The notes under the pieces were generated by a model. That model did not search any database. It was not told the origin of the DNA and saw nothing but the letters and a program-made list of their open reading frames with translations. From NCBI RefSeq assembly GCF_900129365.1, contig NZ_FQVM01000001.1, forward strand, positions 239,281-303,280: a stretch of 64,000 bases of DNA, in the 5' to 3' direction. The translations under genes and the position numbers were made by a program. Origin of the DNA: Clostridium fallax (GTDB lineage: Bacteria > Bacillota > Clostridia > Clostridiales > Clostridiaceae). Below are positions 56,437 to 64,000 of this stretch, in pieces (position 1 is the stretch's first letter; each line of letters opens with the position of its first letter).

Positions 56437-57237
56437 TCAATTTATTGTTTCCTTTATATATGCAAGCCAATAATTATAAAATTCCATTTTAGGATGTATT
56501 CCATCTGGCTCATATAAATCACCTTTATTCTTTAGTATAAATGAACCATCAATAGATTTAACTCCCTCTTCTTTACAAAGCTTTTCTATATTTTCATTAA
56601 ATAAAATTACCCTGTCTTCTTTTAATCTAATATCTTTATTAGATGCAAAATCTTCTATTGGCAATATCTTTTCAACAATAACTTCTGCACCCTTAGATTT
56701 TTCTTTAACTTCTCTTATTAAAACTCTATATTTTTCTATAAAATCTTCTACTTTATCGAAATTTTGCAAGTCATTCATACCATAGAAAACAATAATCTTT
56801 TTTGCCTTTATATTATAAAGTTTTGGCACCTCTCTTTTTTGAGCTGCTATTACATTTTCTCCTTTATAAGCAAGGATTCTATATTCTGGTATTATTCCAT
56901 AACTTTTCATTGCTTCTGTTATGGAATCTCCCATAAAAATATAATCCTTAAAAAATTCCTTATTATTTTTATCTTTTCCTAAATCATTAATTATGTCATC
57001 TAATCTTTTATTCAATTTCTTTTTATTATCAAAATCATTAATTTCATTTTCTATCTTATTAATATCTTTATTTTTTAAACTATCTATTATCTTTATAGAG
57101 GCTTCAAACTCTTCTTTTTTAATCTTTTTTGCTGAATATAAATTATATAAAATAGCTATAAAAAATATTACTCCTACAGCTAAAAATACATTAGTAAAAA
57201 TTTTAAATTTTCTTTTCAATCTCTTCTTTTTATTCAT
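56437..57237 (-). CDS. membrane-anchored SGNH/GDSL hydrolase
   Basis: About 266 aa. One N-terminal membrane segment (about 13-33) and a charged coiled stretch are followed by an SGNH domain: FMGDSITEAM (Ser near residue 104), FYGMNDLQN (Asn block) and EPDGIHPKMEFY (Asp/His near 248). ATG at 57237 is preferred to the GTG three codons earlier, because AGGGG lies 8 bases before it. First gene of the acylation operon. It could be an esterase that removes, or a transferase that adds, acyl groups. Confidence 0.84.
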   Translation of the reverse strand: MNKKKRLKRKFKIFTNVFLAVGVIFFIAILYNLYSAKKIKKEEFEASIKIIDSLKNKDINKIENEINDFDNKKKLNKRLDDIINDLGKDKNNKEFFKDYIFMGDSITEAMKSYGIIPEYRILAYKGENVIAAQKREVPKLYNIKAKKIIVFYGMNDLQNFDKVEDFIEKYRVLIREVKEKSKGAEVIVEKILPIEDFASNKDIRLKEDRVILFNENIEKLCKEEGVKSIDGSFILKNKGDLYEPDGIHPKMEFYNYWLAYIKETIN

Positions 57238-57279
57238 GAGATTCACCCCTTATAATGCAACAAATTTACAGCAGTTTTT

Positions 57280-57285
57280 ATTATA
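57280..57285 (-). promoter_or_regulatory. extended -10 element upstream of the acylation operon
   Basis: On the minus strand TGATATAAT (TATAAT at 57285-57280), with no strong -35. A leader of about 35 bases is predicted. A second TATAAT lies at 57329-57324. Confidence 0.45.
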
Positions 57286-57426
57286 TCACTGTATATTAAT
57301 TATTTGTAACAAAATTGTGTTATATTATATACAATTTAATATAATTTGATAATAATTTAATAAATTAAAGAAATATCCAATTCTTACGATAAATAAGTAT
57401 AATTTAAAATAAACAGTTAATTCCTA

Positions 57427-57509
57427 AGGGGCCTTCTAACTACACTACATTTCCTACTTTTTTAATTTTAAAGTTAAATTTTACAACATAAATTGTATAA
57501 GCCCCTTTT
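57427..57509 (-). other. candidate structured element with GGGGC/GCCCC arms
   Basis: AAGGGGC (57427-57433) and GCCCCTT (57503-57509) close a loop of about 70 bases containing a further TACAA with TTGTA stem. Such GC-rich arms are rare in this AT-rich setting. No known RNA class was recognised. Confidence 0.35.
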
Positions 57510-57520
57510 GTATTATAAAA

Positions 57521-57563
57521 ATAAGACTATGGAAAAATATATATTATATAAATTTCCATAGCC
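57521..57563 (-). terminator. intrinsic terminator of the mur operon
   Basis: CTATGGAAA pairs with TTTCCATAG; TCTTATTTTTAT follows on the minus strand, about 50 bases after the murR stop. Confidence 0.8.
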
Positions 57564-57610
57564 TTTTTATAGATAAATACTTTTGTTATTTTAAGTTACA
57601 TTCTTATTTA

Positions 57611-58453
57611 TTATTTAAAATCTTGAATTGCTATTCTTGTCTTTATAAGCATATTTTCAATTTCTTGTACATTTTGTTTTGCCATACCTATAAATAGCAT
57701 ATCAGTTATAGCAAGTTGTGCCGTTCTAGAACTTATAGCTCCTTCTCTTAAAGATTTTTCTAAAGATGGTATAAACAGTGTTACATCTGATATTTTAGAT
57801 AACTTATTATTTACACTAGCTTTAGTAATTGCAATAGTTGGTACATTTAAACTTTTAGCATTTTCCATACACTTAAGTACCTCTTTTGTTTCTCCTGAAT
57901 ATGATATTCCTAATGCTACATCTCCAGGCTTCATAAGTACTGATGTTGTTATTTGAAGATGAGTATCTATATGGCTTATACATCTTTTATTTATTCTACT
58001 TAATTTATAGTAAAAATCCATTCCTACTAAAGCAGATCCACCAACTGCATATATATAAATATTATTTGCATCTTGCAAAAGCTTTATAGCTTTTTCTAAG
58101 TCTTTCTCTTTTATTAATTCTACAGTTTTATTTATAGTCTCTTCTATTGAATTTTTTATTCCATAAATAATACTTGTAGTTGTTAAATCTCCATCTAAAT
58201 ATAAAAATCCACTTGCTTCTTTTTTCTCTTTTAAATTTATAGACATACGTAGTTTTAATTCATTAAAACTATCAAAGCCTATTTTTTTAGAGAACCTCAC
58301 TACTGTAGGTGCTGATGTTTTTGTAATATCTCCAATTTCTTTGGCAGATAAACTTATTATATCTTCTTTTACCGATAACAAATAAGTTGCTATATTTTTT
58401 TCCTTCTCTGTAAAGTCTTTAAAATTATCTTTTATATAATCAAATATATTCAC
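57611..58453 (-). CDS. murR: RpiR-family regulator, MurR-like
   Basis: 280 aa. N-terminal HTH_6 domain (about 1-78; LSAKEIGDITKTSAPTVVRFSKKIGF) and a C-terminal SIS sugar-phosphate-binding domain (about 120-260; AVGGSALVGMDF, GISYSGETKEV). It should sense MurNAc-6-phosphate and control the mur genes. GTG start directly after the mupG stop, so translation is coupled. The palindrome TGAAAT-ATC-ATTTCA upstream of murQ is its most likely operator. The specific gene name rests on operon context. Confidence 0.85.
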   Translation of the reverse strand: MNIFDYIKDNFKDFTEKEKNIATYLLSVKEDIISLSAKEIGDITKTSAPTVVRFSKKIGFDSFNELKLRMSINLKEKKEASGFLYLDGDLTTTSIIYGIKNSIEETINKTVELIKEKDLEKAIKLLQDANNIYIYAVGGSALVGMDFYYKLSRINKRCISHIDTHLQITTSVLMKPGDVALGISYSGETKEVLKCMENAKSLNVPTIAITKASVNNKLSKISDVTLFIPSLEKSLREGAISSRTAQLAITDMLFIGMAKQNVQEIENMLIKTRIAIQDFK

Positions 58454-59566
58454 CTAATCACCTATTTCTAATAACTTAAAGGAAAAATGTTTTCCTCCCT
58501 TAATATAGTTTAGCAAAAAATAATCATCCTTTACAACAGAAGCAACTACATTCACTCTATTATCTTTTTCTAAATCATTAATTAATATTTGAAGTTCTCC
58601 CATATATCTTCCATAATCAATATTATCTATAGTTATATCTCCATACTTTCTATCTATGGTATTTTCAGGATAAATTTTCTCATCTTTTATTAATATTCTG
58701 CTCTCTGTAGCTCTTATTGCGTCTCTAGCCTCATCAGTTCTTGATGTATATCTGTTCTTTAATAATGCTAAGGAAATATTATTTTTAGTCTTTGGAATTA
58801 TCCTCAGCATAACCTCATCACTTTTTAATGATGCTAAATCTTTAAGTTCTTTATAACTTGGAAGTGCATCGCCTATAAATACTGAATCTACTCCCATTGC
58901 AAATAACCCATTAGCAGCAAAATAAACAGGTTTATTTCTATGATCCTCTAAGGTTGGAAGTCCATCCTTTAAAGGACTTCTTTTTCTATTGTTTGATTGA
59001 ATGAATGCCCCTATTTTTATTCCCCTTTTTGTTAACATAATATTTTTCTCTAATAAACACTCTTTAGAAATCCCAGTTCCCCTTCTTGGGTAAAAGTTAT
59101 GAAGGGCATCTATATTTTTATAGTTAGGATTATACTTATCTAATTCATTTAAAAAATCCTCTGTAATAGTTGATGCATTTAACTGTATCTTTATATTATA
59201 TGGATTATGACTTATTTTAGCTATTTCTGCTTCTTTATATCCAAAATCTATTCTAATTGTTTTTATTCCTAAATCTTTTATAGCAGATAAATCCATATCT
59301 TTTATTCCTAAAAATTTAAAAGTATTAGGGGAAATGTCACTTATTATATCCATATCAAAATTTTTAGCTAAATTAAAAAATTCTTCTACTTCCTTTTTTA
59401 ATATATTATAGTTAGCTTCTGGAATGTGTAAAGATGTAAAAATCCTAGTAAAACCTAATTTATAAGCATCCTTTAATAGCTTTATATTTTCCTCCATAGT
59501 ATTATCTAAGCCAAAATATATTGATATACCACAACTCATAACTCCAACTCTCCTTTTAAAATTCAT
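58454..59566 (-). CDS. mupG: 6-phospho-N-acetylmuramidase, DUF871/MupG family
   Basis: 370 aa. An N-terminal TIM-barrel-like part (GISIYFGLDNTMEEN, FTSLHIPE) and a C-terminal cyclophilin-like part (from about 250) form the DUF871 architecture. The Staphylococcus aureus family member MupG hydrolyses MurNAc-6-phosphate-GlcNAc after PTS uptake. The surrounding murQ, murP and murR genes make the same function very likely. It is separated from murP by about 190 bases with a hairpin, and it abuts murR. Confidence 0.87.
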   Translation of the reverse strand: MNFKRRVGVMSCGISIYFGLDNTMEENIKLLKDAYKLGFTRIFTSLHIPEANYNILKKEVEEFFNLAKNFDMDIISDISPNTFKFLGIKDMDLSAIKDLGIKTIRIDFGYKEAEIAKISHNPYNIKIQLNASTITEDFLNELDKYNPNYKNIDALHNFYPRRGTGISKECLLEKNIMLTKRGIKIGAFIQSNNRKRSPLKDGLPTLEDHRNKPVYFAANGLFAMGVDSVFIGDALPSYKELKDLASLKSDEVMLRIIPKTKNNISLALLKNRYTSRTDEARDAIRATESRILIKDEKIYPENTIDRKYGDITIDNIDYGRYMGELQILINDLEKDNRVNVVASVVKDDYFLLNYIKGGKHFSFKLLEIGD

Positions 59567-59621
59567 ATTATTTTTAAATCTCTTTTTACTTCTACATTTT
59601 TATAAACATTTATTGTTAATT

Positions 59622-59663
59622 AAAGAAGTAACATAAACTCTATTTGTTATATGTTACTTCTTT
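59622..59663 (-). other. intercistronic hairpin between murP and mupG
   Basis: A 14-bp perfect stem, AAAGAAGTAACATA with TATGTTACTTCTTT, with only a weak T tract on either side. It may act as a partial terminator or RNA-processing site that lowers mupG-murR expression relative to murQ-murP. Confidence 0.6.
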
Positions 59664-59758
59664 AAAATTAACTTTTTATTATACTAGGCTTAAACTACTT
59701 ATAAAATTATAAAATTTTAAATCTAAATTAACTAATATATTATCTAAATAAAGTATTC

Positions 59759-61108
59759 TTAATTCTCAGGATCATCAAATCCTAAAATTCTAGTTGCTAT
59801 ATATCCAGCTGCATATGAAACTAATACTCCTAATATATACATTAATGCATGGTTAGTTGTTGCAGCTAATGGTAAACCTGATAATCCCATAGATGTTGCA
59901 CACACCTTAAATCCTGCTTGGAAAGCTCCACCAAAAGCTCCTCCTATACAAGCTCCTAAAAATGGTTTACCAAGTGGTAATGTAACACCATAAATTAAAG
60001 GTTCACCAACACCCATCATTCCAACTATTAATCCAGATGCTACAGTTTTTCTTATTCTCTTATTCTTAGACATTCTGTAAACAGCAATTGCAGCCCCAAC
60101 TTGTCCTGCTCCTGCCATAGCTAAAATAGGTAATAATGGGTTTAATCCTGTTTCACTTAATAACTCTGCATGTATTGGCACTAAGCCTTGATGGAGTCCT
60201 GTCATTACTAATGGTAAGAATGTTCCTCCTAGGACAAATCCTGTTACTACTCCACCTTTTTCAATAGCTGTTTTAGTTACAACCCCTATTCCATCAGCTA
60301 TTATTCCACCTAAAGGTTGTAATATAAGAAGTGCTACAAAAGTAGATACAAGGATAACTATCAATGGTGTCAAAAATAGGTCTAATGTATCTGGTACATA
60401 TTTTCTTGTAATCTTTTCTATATAAGATGAAAATGCTACTACTAATAATACTGCTATTATTCCACCTCTACCTGGAACTAGATTTATTCCAAATAAGCTT
60501 ACATCTGATAAAGCTGGGTGAGTTATTATTGCTGCCATAACTCCACCAAGCATTGGAGAGCCTCCAAATTCTTTAGCTGCATTAACACCTACAAATAAAT
60601 TTAATCCATAGAAAACTGCATTACCAGCTATTTTTAATATTTCTATAAAAGAAGTTGAACCTAAAGCTGGATTAAATTTTAAAATGATATTTAATATAGC
60701 TGTAACAAGTCCACATGCTATAAAAGCAGGTATTAATGGAATAAATATATTAGCTAATTTTTTTAAAAATAATTTAAATGGAGTTGCATTTTTTTCTTTT
60801 ATAGCTTTTTTAAGCTCCATTCCTTCTAATTTTTCTTCTACCTCTCCTGATTCCATTCCTACTAATTTAGAAAATTTATCAGCTACCTTATTTACCTTAC
60901 CAGGTCCTATTATTACTTGCAGCTGATCATCTGCCTTAACTACGCCTAAAACCCCTTCAACTTTTTTTAGACTTTCAATATCTACCTTATCCATATCAAA
61001 AAGTCCTATTCTAAGTCTTGTCATGCAGTTATTTATGGACCTAATGTTTTCTTTCGGACCTACTATTTTAAGTATATCCGAAGCCATTTTTTCAAAATTA
61101 GTACTCAT
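59759..61108 (-). CDS. murP: PTS EIIBC component for MurNAc or MurNAc-GlcNAc
   Basis: 449 aa. EIIB domain about 1-90, with the phosphorylated Cys28 in NNCMTRLRI, then a multi-pass EIIC domain of the glucose superfamily (about 110-445). No EIIA domain is fused, as in MurP and related permeases, so a separate EIIA must phosphorylate it. Downstream of murQ by 30 bases. Imports and 6-phosphorylates wall-derived amino sugar; the disaccharide is likely, given mupG. Confidence 0.9.
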   Translation of the reverse strand: MSTNFEKMASDILKIVGPKENIRSINNCMTRLRIGLFDMDKVDIESLKKVEGVLGVVKADDQLQVIIGPGKVNKVADKFSKLVGMESGEVEEKLEGMELKKAIKEKNATPFKLFLKKLANIFIPLIPAFIACGLVTAILNIILKFNPALGSTSFIEILKIAGNAVFYGLNLFVGVNAAKEFGGSPMLGGVMAAIITHPALSDVSLFGINLVPGRGGIIAVLLVVAFSSYIEKITRKYVPDTLDLFLTPLIVILVSTFVALLILQPLGGIIADGIGVVTKTAIEKGGVVTGFVLGGTFLPLVMTGLHQGLVPIHAELLSETGLNPLLPILAMAGAGQVGAAIAVYRMSKNKRIRKTVASGLIVGMMGVGEPLIYGVTLPLGKPFLGACIGGAFGGAFQAGFKVCATSMGLSGLPLAATTNHALMYILGVLVSYAAGYIATRILGFDDPEN

Positions 61109-61138
61109 TTATACTCCCCCTTTTAAAATAGTATTTAT

Positions 61139-62041
61139 CTATAATGCCTTAGCAATGTAGCCTTTACTTTCTGATAATTTTTTTATGGCCTCCTCCTTTG
61201 ATATTTCTAATAAAATCATAAGAATAGTCAACTTAACATTATAATCTGTTTCCTTTAAAATCTTCTCTGCCTTTTCTTTATCAACCCCTGTTGCTTCTAT
61301 AACTATTTTTTTTGTTCTCTCTATAAGCTTTTTATTAGTTGCCTTTACATCTATCATCAAGTTACTATAAACTTTTCCAAGCCTTATCATAACTCCTGTA
61401 GATAACATATTTAAAACCATCTTTTGTGCAGTTCCTGCCTTTAACCTAGTAGAACCTGTAATAACCTCTGGACCTACTATTACTTCTATAGCTGTCTTAG
61501 AAAATTTAGAAACTTCCGAATTTTCATTGCATGAAATAGACATAGTATAACATCCTAAAGAATTTGCATATTCTAATCCTCCTATAACATAAGGAGTTCT
61601 CCCTGATGCGGCTAGTCCAATAACTACATCATTTTTATTTAAACCTTTACCCTTTAAATCTATAACTGCCTTTTCTTTTGAATCTTCTGCTCCTTCCTTA
61701 GCTCTAAATATAGCCTCAGTACCACCAGCTATAATTCCTTGAACTAATTCTTCTGAAACTCCAAAGGTTGGAGGACATTCTGAAGCATCTAATATTCCTA
61801 ATCTTCCTGAAGTTCCTGCTCCCATGTATATAAGTCTTCCACCTAAATTTATTTTTTCAACTATTGTATCTATTCCTTTTGCTATTTTATCTAATTGACT
61901 TTCAATTGCTTTAGCTACTTTTCCGTCTTCTTTATTAATGATTTTCACCATTTCTAAAGTTGAGACTCTATCAATATTTAATGTGTTTTTATTTCTTTTT
62001 TCTGTAGTTAATTTATTTAAATCTATATTTTTTTCTATCAC
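61139..62041 (-). CDS. murQ: N-acetylmuramic acid 6-phosphate etherase
   Basis: Removes D-lactate from MurNAc-6-phosphate to give GlcNAc-6-phosphate in the cytoplasm. 300 aa with a SIS domain: YMGAGTSGRLGILDASECPPTFG (about 71-93; the acidic residue in SECPP is catalytic), GLAASGRTPYV and TGSTRLKAGTAQK. GTG start with GGAGGG 6 bases upstream. First gene of the operon behind the strong promoter at 62095-62122. Confidence 0.95.
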   Translation of the reverse strand: MIEKNIDLNKLTTEKRNKNTLNIDRVSTLEMVKIINKEDGKVAKAIESQLDKIAKGIDTIVEKINLGGRLIYMGAGTSGRLGILDASECPPTFGVSEELVQGIIAGGTEAIFRAKEGAEDSKEKAVIDLKGKGLNKNDVVIGLAASGRTPYVIGGLEYANSLGCYTMSISCNENSEVSKFSKTAIEVIVGPEVITGSTRLKAGTAQKMVLNMLSTGVMIRLGKVYSNLMIDVKATNKKLIERTKKIVIEATGVDKEKAEKILKETDYNVKLTILMILLEISKEEAIKKLSESKGYIAKAL

Positions 62042-62094
62042 TTTATTCCCTCCCAGTAAAAATAATAATTTGAAAATTTATTATCTATACCAAA

Positions 62095-62122
62095 ATTATA
62101 CCACTCCATAATTTTATTTCAA
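62095..62122 (-). promoter_or_regulatory. extended -10 promoter of the mur operon
   Basis: On the minus strand, TTGAAA (62122-62117), a 16-base spacer ending in TGG, and TATAAT (62100-62095). The leader is about 45 bases. Confidence 0.75.
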
Positions 62123-62138
62123 CTTTATTTTATTTATA

Positions 62139-62153
62139 TGAAATATCATTTCA
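62139..62153. promoter_or_regulatory. candidate MurR operator
   Basis: Perfect inverted repeat TGAAAT-ATC-ATTTCA, centred about 58 bases upstream of the predicted start of transcription. Another TGAAAT half-site overlaps the -35 box. Its form is like other RpiR-family operators; binding is inferred. Confidence 0.5.
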
Positions 62154-62165
62154 TTTTAATATCTT

Positions 62166-62197
62166 AAAAAAGCTATCTCTTATTTTGAGATAGCTTT
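62166..62197 (-). terminator. intrinsic terminator of murJ
   Basis: AAAGCTATCTC pairs with GAGATAGCTTT; a run of T residues follows on the minus strand. Confidence 0.9.
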
Positions 62198-62260
62198 CTA
62201 ATTCATTGTTTAAAAATCTAAAGTATACTTACTTTTATAAATATGTTTTTATTTTAAATA

Positions 62261-63793
62261 TTATCTTTTGATATTTAATTTTTCCTTTATCATATCAATC
62301 ATTTCATACAACTCTGGTACCTTAAAAATTAATATCAATATAGCATATAAAGCTACTCCAATAATTATAGAAATAATCATTGCAATTATATAATTAATTC
62401 TTAATTCTAAGAATTGATATCCATATTTAACTACAGTAGCCATTATAAATGATGCTACAAAAATTTTTAATGAACTTTTAAAGGAGCTTAATCCATTTAT
62501 TCCACTCATTTTTCTTCTTAATGTAAAAATTAAAATAATTGTACATACAAAAGCAGAAATAGATGTTGATAAAGCTAACCCACCAAGCCCCATAAATCTT
62601 ACTAAAATCAAATTAAATATTATATTTGTAGAAACACCAATAATTCCTATAATCATAGGTGTTTTGGTATCTTGCATTGCATAAAAGCCTCTATTATATA
62701 TATCTTCTATTCCCCAAACTAGAACTCCAATAGAATAGAAAATTAGAGCTGTTGAAGTCATAATAACTGATTTTTCATCAAATTCTCCTCTTTGATATAT
62801 AACTCTAACAATTGGAACACTTAATACCATAATACCTAAAGTTGCTGGTATCATAACTAAGTTTATATTATTTATAGCCTTTGAAATAAATAGTTTTAAA
62901 TTATCCTTTTCTCCAGCGCTAGCAGCTCTAGAAAATTTAGGATACACAACTGTTATTATAGCAACTGCAAATACAGAATATACTAACCCATTAATTTTTT
63001 GAGCATAATTTAATGCTGAAATACTTCCTTCTGGTAATCCAGATCCTATAGTTTTATCTACTACAGAGTTAATTTGGTTTACACTTGCACCAATTATTAT
63101 TGGCATAATAAGAGAAAACATCTTAGCAATTCTCTTATCTTTTAAATTAACAAAAATACTATATTTATATTTATGCTTAATAAGCCATGGTATTTGAACT
63201 ATTACTTGCATTGCATTACCAATAAGAGTAGCTATTGTTAATCCTAATATACTATGATTCCCTAGTAGAATATAAACTATAATAGGTATATTAAGAGCTA
63301 TTCCTATTAAAGCTGGCGCTACAAAATCATCTAAAGTTTGAAGTATAGCCGTATATCCACTATTCATAGCCATAAAAAGTATACTAATCATACTTATTTT
63401 AGTTAAGGATACTGTTAAATTATAAGTCTCTGGTTCAAAATTTGGAGCTACTATTTTTACTAAGTATGGTGCAAATATAATTCCTACTATACAAAGAACT
63501 AATGAAATGCTTAAAAGTATATTCATTATATTGTTAGCAAAGCGGAACATCTCCTCTTTACCTTTTTCTTTATAGGTTTCACTTAATATAGGAATAAAAG
63601 TTGTTACTATAGCTGCTCCAATTACTCCAAATAATATGTTTGGTACAGTAATTGACATATTGTAAGCATCAGTTTGAAATGTTGTTCCAAAAGCTTTAGC
63701 CATTAAAGTATCTCTAAGAAGTCCAAAAACTTTGCTTACTATACTAATAACAATTATTATACTAGCTGATTTAACCGCTTTATTATTTTTCAT
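62261..63793 (-). CDS. murJ: lipid II flippase MurJ (MviN)
   Basis: 510 aa with about 14 hydrophobic segments; MOP superfamily, MviN branch. Motifs include ISKVFGLLRDTLMAKAFGT near residues 19-37, GAAIVTTFIPILSE, and the later RVIYQRGEFDEKS, a MurJ hallmark. It moves lipid-linked peptidoglycan precursors, or a related undecaprenyl-linked unit, across the membrane. AAAGGA precedes the ATG. It is a single-gene unit with its own terminator. Clostridia may carry more than one MviN, so a role in surface polysaccharide export is the alternative. Confidence 0.9.
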   Translation of the reverse strand: MKNNKAVKSASIIIVISIVSKVFGLLRDTLMAKAFGTTFQTDAYNMSITVPNILFGVIGAAIVTTFIPILSETYKEKGKEEMFRFANNIMNILLSISLVLCIVGIIFAPYLVKIVAPNFEPETYNLTVSLTKISMISILFMAMNSGYTAILQTLDDFVAPALIGIALNIPIIVYILLGNHSILGLTIATLIGNAMQVIVQIPWLIKHKYKYSIFVNLKDKRIAKMFSLIMPIIIGASVNQINSVVDKTIGSGLPEGSISALNYAQKINGLVYSVFAVAIITVVYPKFSRAASAGEKDNLKLFISKAINNINLVMIPATLGIMVLSVPIVRVIYQRGEFDEKSVIMTSTALIFYSIGVLVWGIEDIYNRGFYAMQDTKTPMIIGIIGVSTNIIFNLILVRFMGLGGLALSTSISAFVCTIILIFTLRRKMSGINGLSSFKSSLKIFVASFIMATVVKYGYQFLELRINYIIAMIISIIIGVALYAILILIFKVPELYEMIDMIKEKLNIKR

Positions 63794-63852
63794 ATTTTTT
63801 GTCCTTTTCTTCTTTTATTTAAATATTTTAAAAATAAATTTCCAATAAGTTG

Positions 63853-63858
63853 ATTATA
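63853..63858 (-). promoter_or_regulatory. possible -10 box of murJ
   Basis: TATAAT on the minus strand, about 60 bases upstream of the start codon. No good -35 is seen. Confidence 0.35.
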
Positions 63859-64000
63859 CAATATTTAGTTAAATAACTTTAAAAATAATTAATTTTTCTA
63901 AGAAATTTAACATTCTTTTAACTTTTTGCATTTTTATTGTTAAGTAATTTACAGTTAGTCTTTAATATATAAAAACAATCCTTAAAGTAAATAAAACTTA

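Larger units (their letters stand above)
57247..57610. other. intergenic region between mur operon and acylation operon
   Basis: Contains the murR terminator (57521-57563), the GC-rich-armed inverted repeat 57427-57509 and the acylation promoter. No gene is seen. Confidence 0.55.

Noticed and set aside
56993..57349. 118-codon plus-strand open frame
   Set aside because: Mostly antisense to the SGNH hydrolase gene; hydrophobic by complement of Lys/Asn codons and lacks a ribosome site.
1..64000. tRNA, rRNA, insertion sequences, phage genes
   Set aside because: No cloverleaf with a terminal CCA, no rRNA stretch, no transposase or integrase motif was seen on either strand.

Overview
The window is strongly AT-rich chromosomal DNA from a low-GC Firmicute. 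Gene content and style fit Clostridium sensu stricto, and C. perfringens is my best guess: dense operons, AGGAGG or GGGGG ribosome sites, frequent GTG/TTG starts, a choline-binding-type amidase, and a murQ-murP-mupG-murR operon. No tRNA, rRNA, CRISPR array, insertion sequence or phage gene was recognised. Nearly every gene is on the minus strand, and almost the whole window concerns the cell envelope.

Layout. 1-9 kb is housekeeping: partial galU, an iron alcohol dehydrogenase (yqhD/bdh type), a NitT/TauT-like ABC transporter, cutC with a PGRP-type amidase, and a SEC-C protein. 8.1-17 kb holds the dTDP-rhamnose genes (rfbD, then rfbB-rfbC-rfbA), a LicD-family transferase, a large two-catalytic-domain autolysin with 16 cell-wall-binding repeats, and an initiating sugar-phosphate transferase. 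17-30 kb is one long polysaccharide operon (two polymerases, a flippase, six glycosyltransferases) with an accessory SecA (SecA2) translationally coupled into its middle. 30.4-32.9 kb is an MBOAT acyltransferase with an SGNH-like partner on the plus strand.

33-48.4 kb is the most unusual part. Four large secreted proteins share one N-terminal all-helical domain of about 150-190 residues, marked by YHYN at residues 49-53 and DK[EQ]YL..EL near 121-135. Between them lie a membrane acyltransferase and a cytoplasmic protein with two SLAP-like domains. SlaP proteins work with SecA2 in S-layer protein secretion in Bacillus anthracis. I infer an accessory Sec / surface-layer module: SecA2 plus SLAP protein export the shared-domain proteins, which may bind the polymer made by the neighbouring operon. 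The gene with the strongest promoter and a leader of about 325 nt, the probable major layer protein, is interrupted by one in-frame TAA at 47643-47645. The paralogue has TTA (Leu) at that codon and the frame is otherwise open on both sides.

49-57.3 kb continues the surface theme: an orphan solute-binding lipoprotein, a SpaA-type prealbumin-repeat surface protein, and a four-gene polymer-acylation operon (SGNH, DUF4358-like lipoprotein, MBOAT, DHHW protein). 57.6-63.8 kb is the MurNAc recycling operon with a candidate MurR operator and extended -10 promoter, followed by the lipid II flippase gene murJ.

Starts were re-chosen from ribosome sites where the longest frame looked wrong (ABC ATPase, ABC permease, secA2, one glycosyltransferase, MBOAT 1, orphan SBP, SGNH hydrolase). 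Family calls come from motif recognition by eye; no database search was run.
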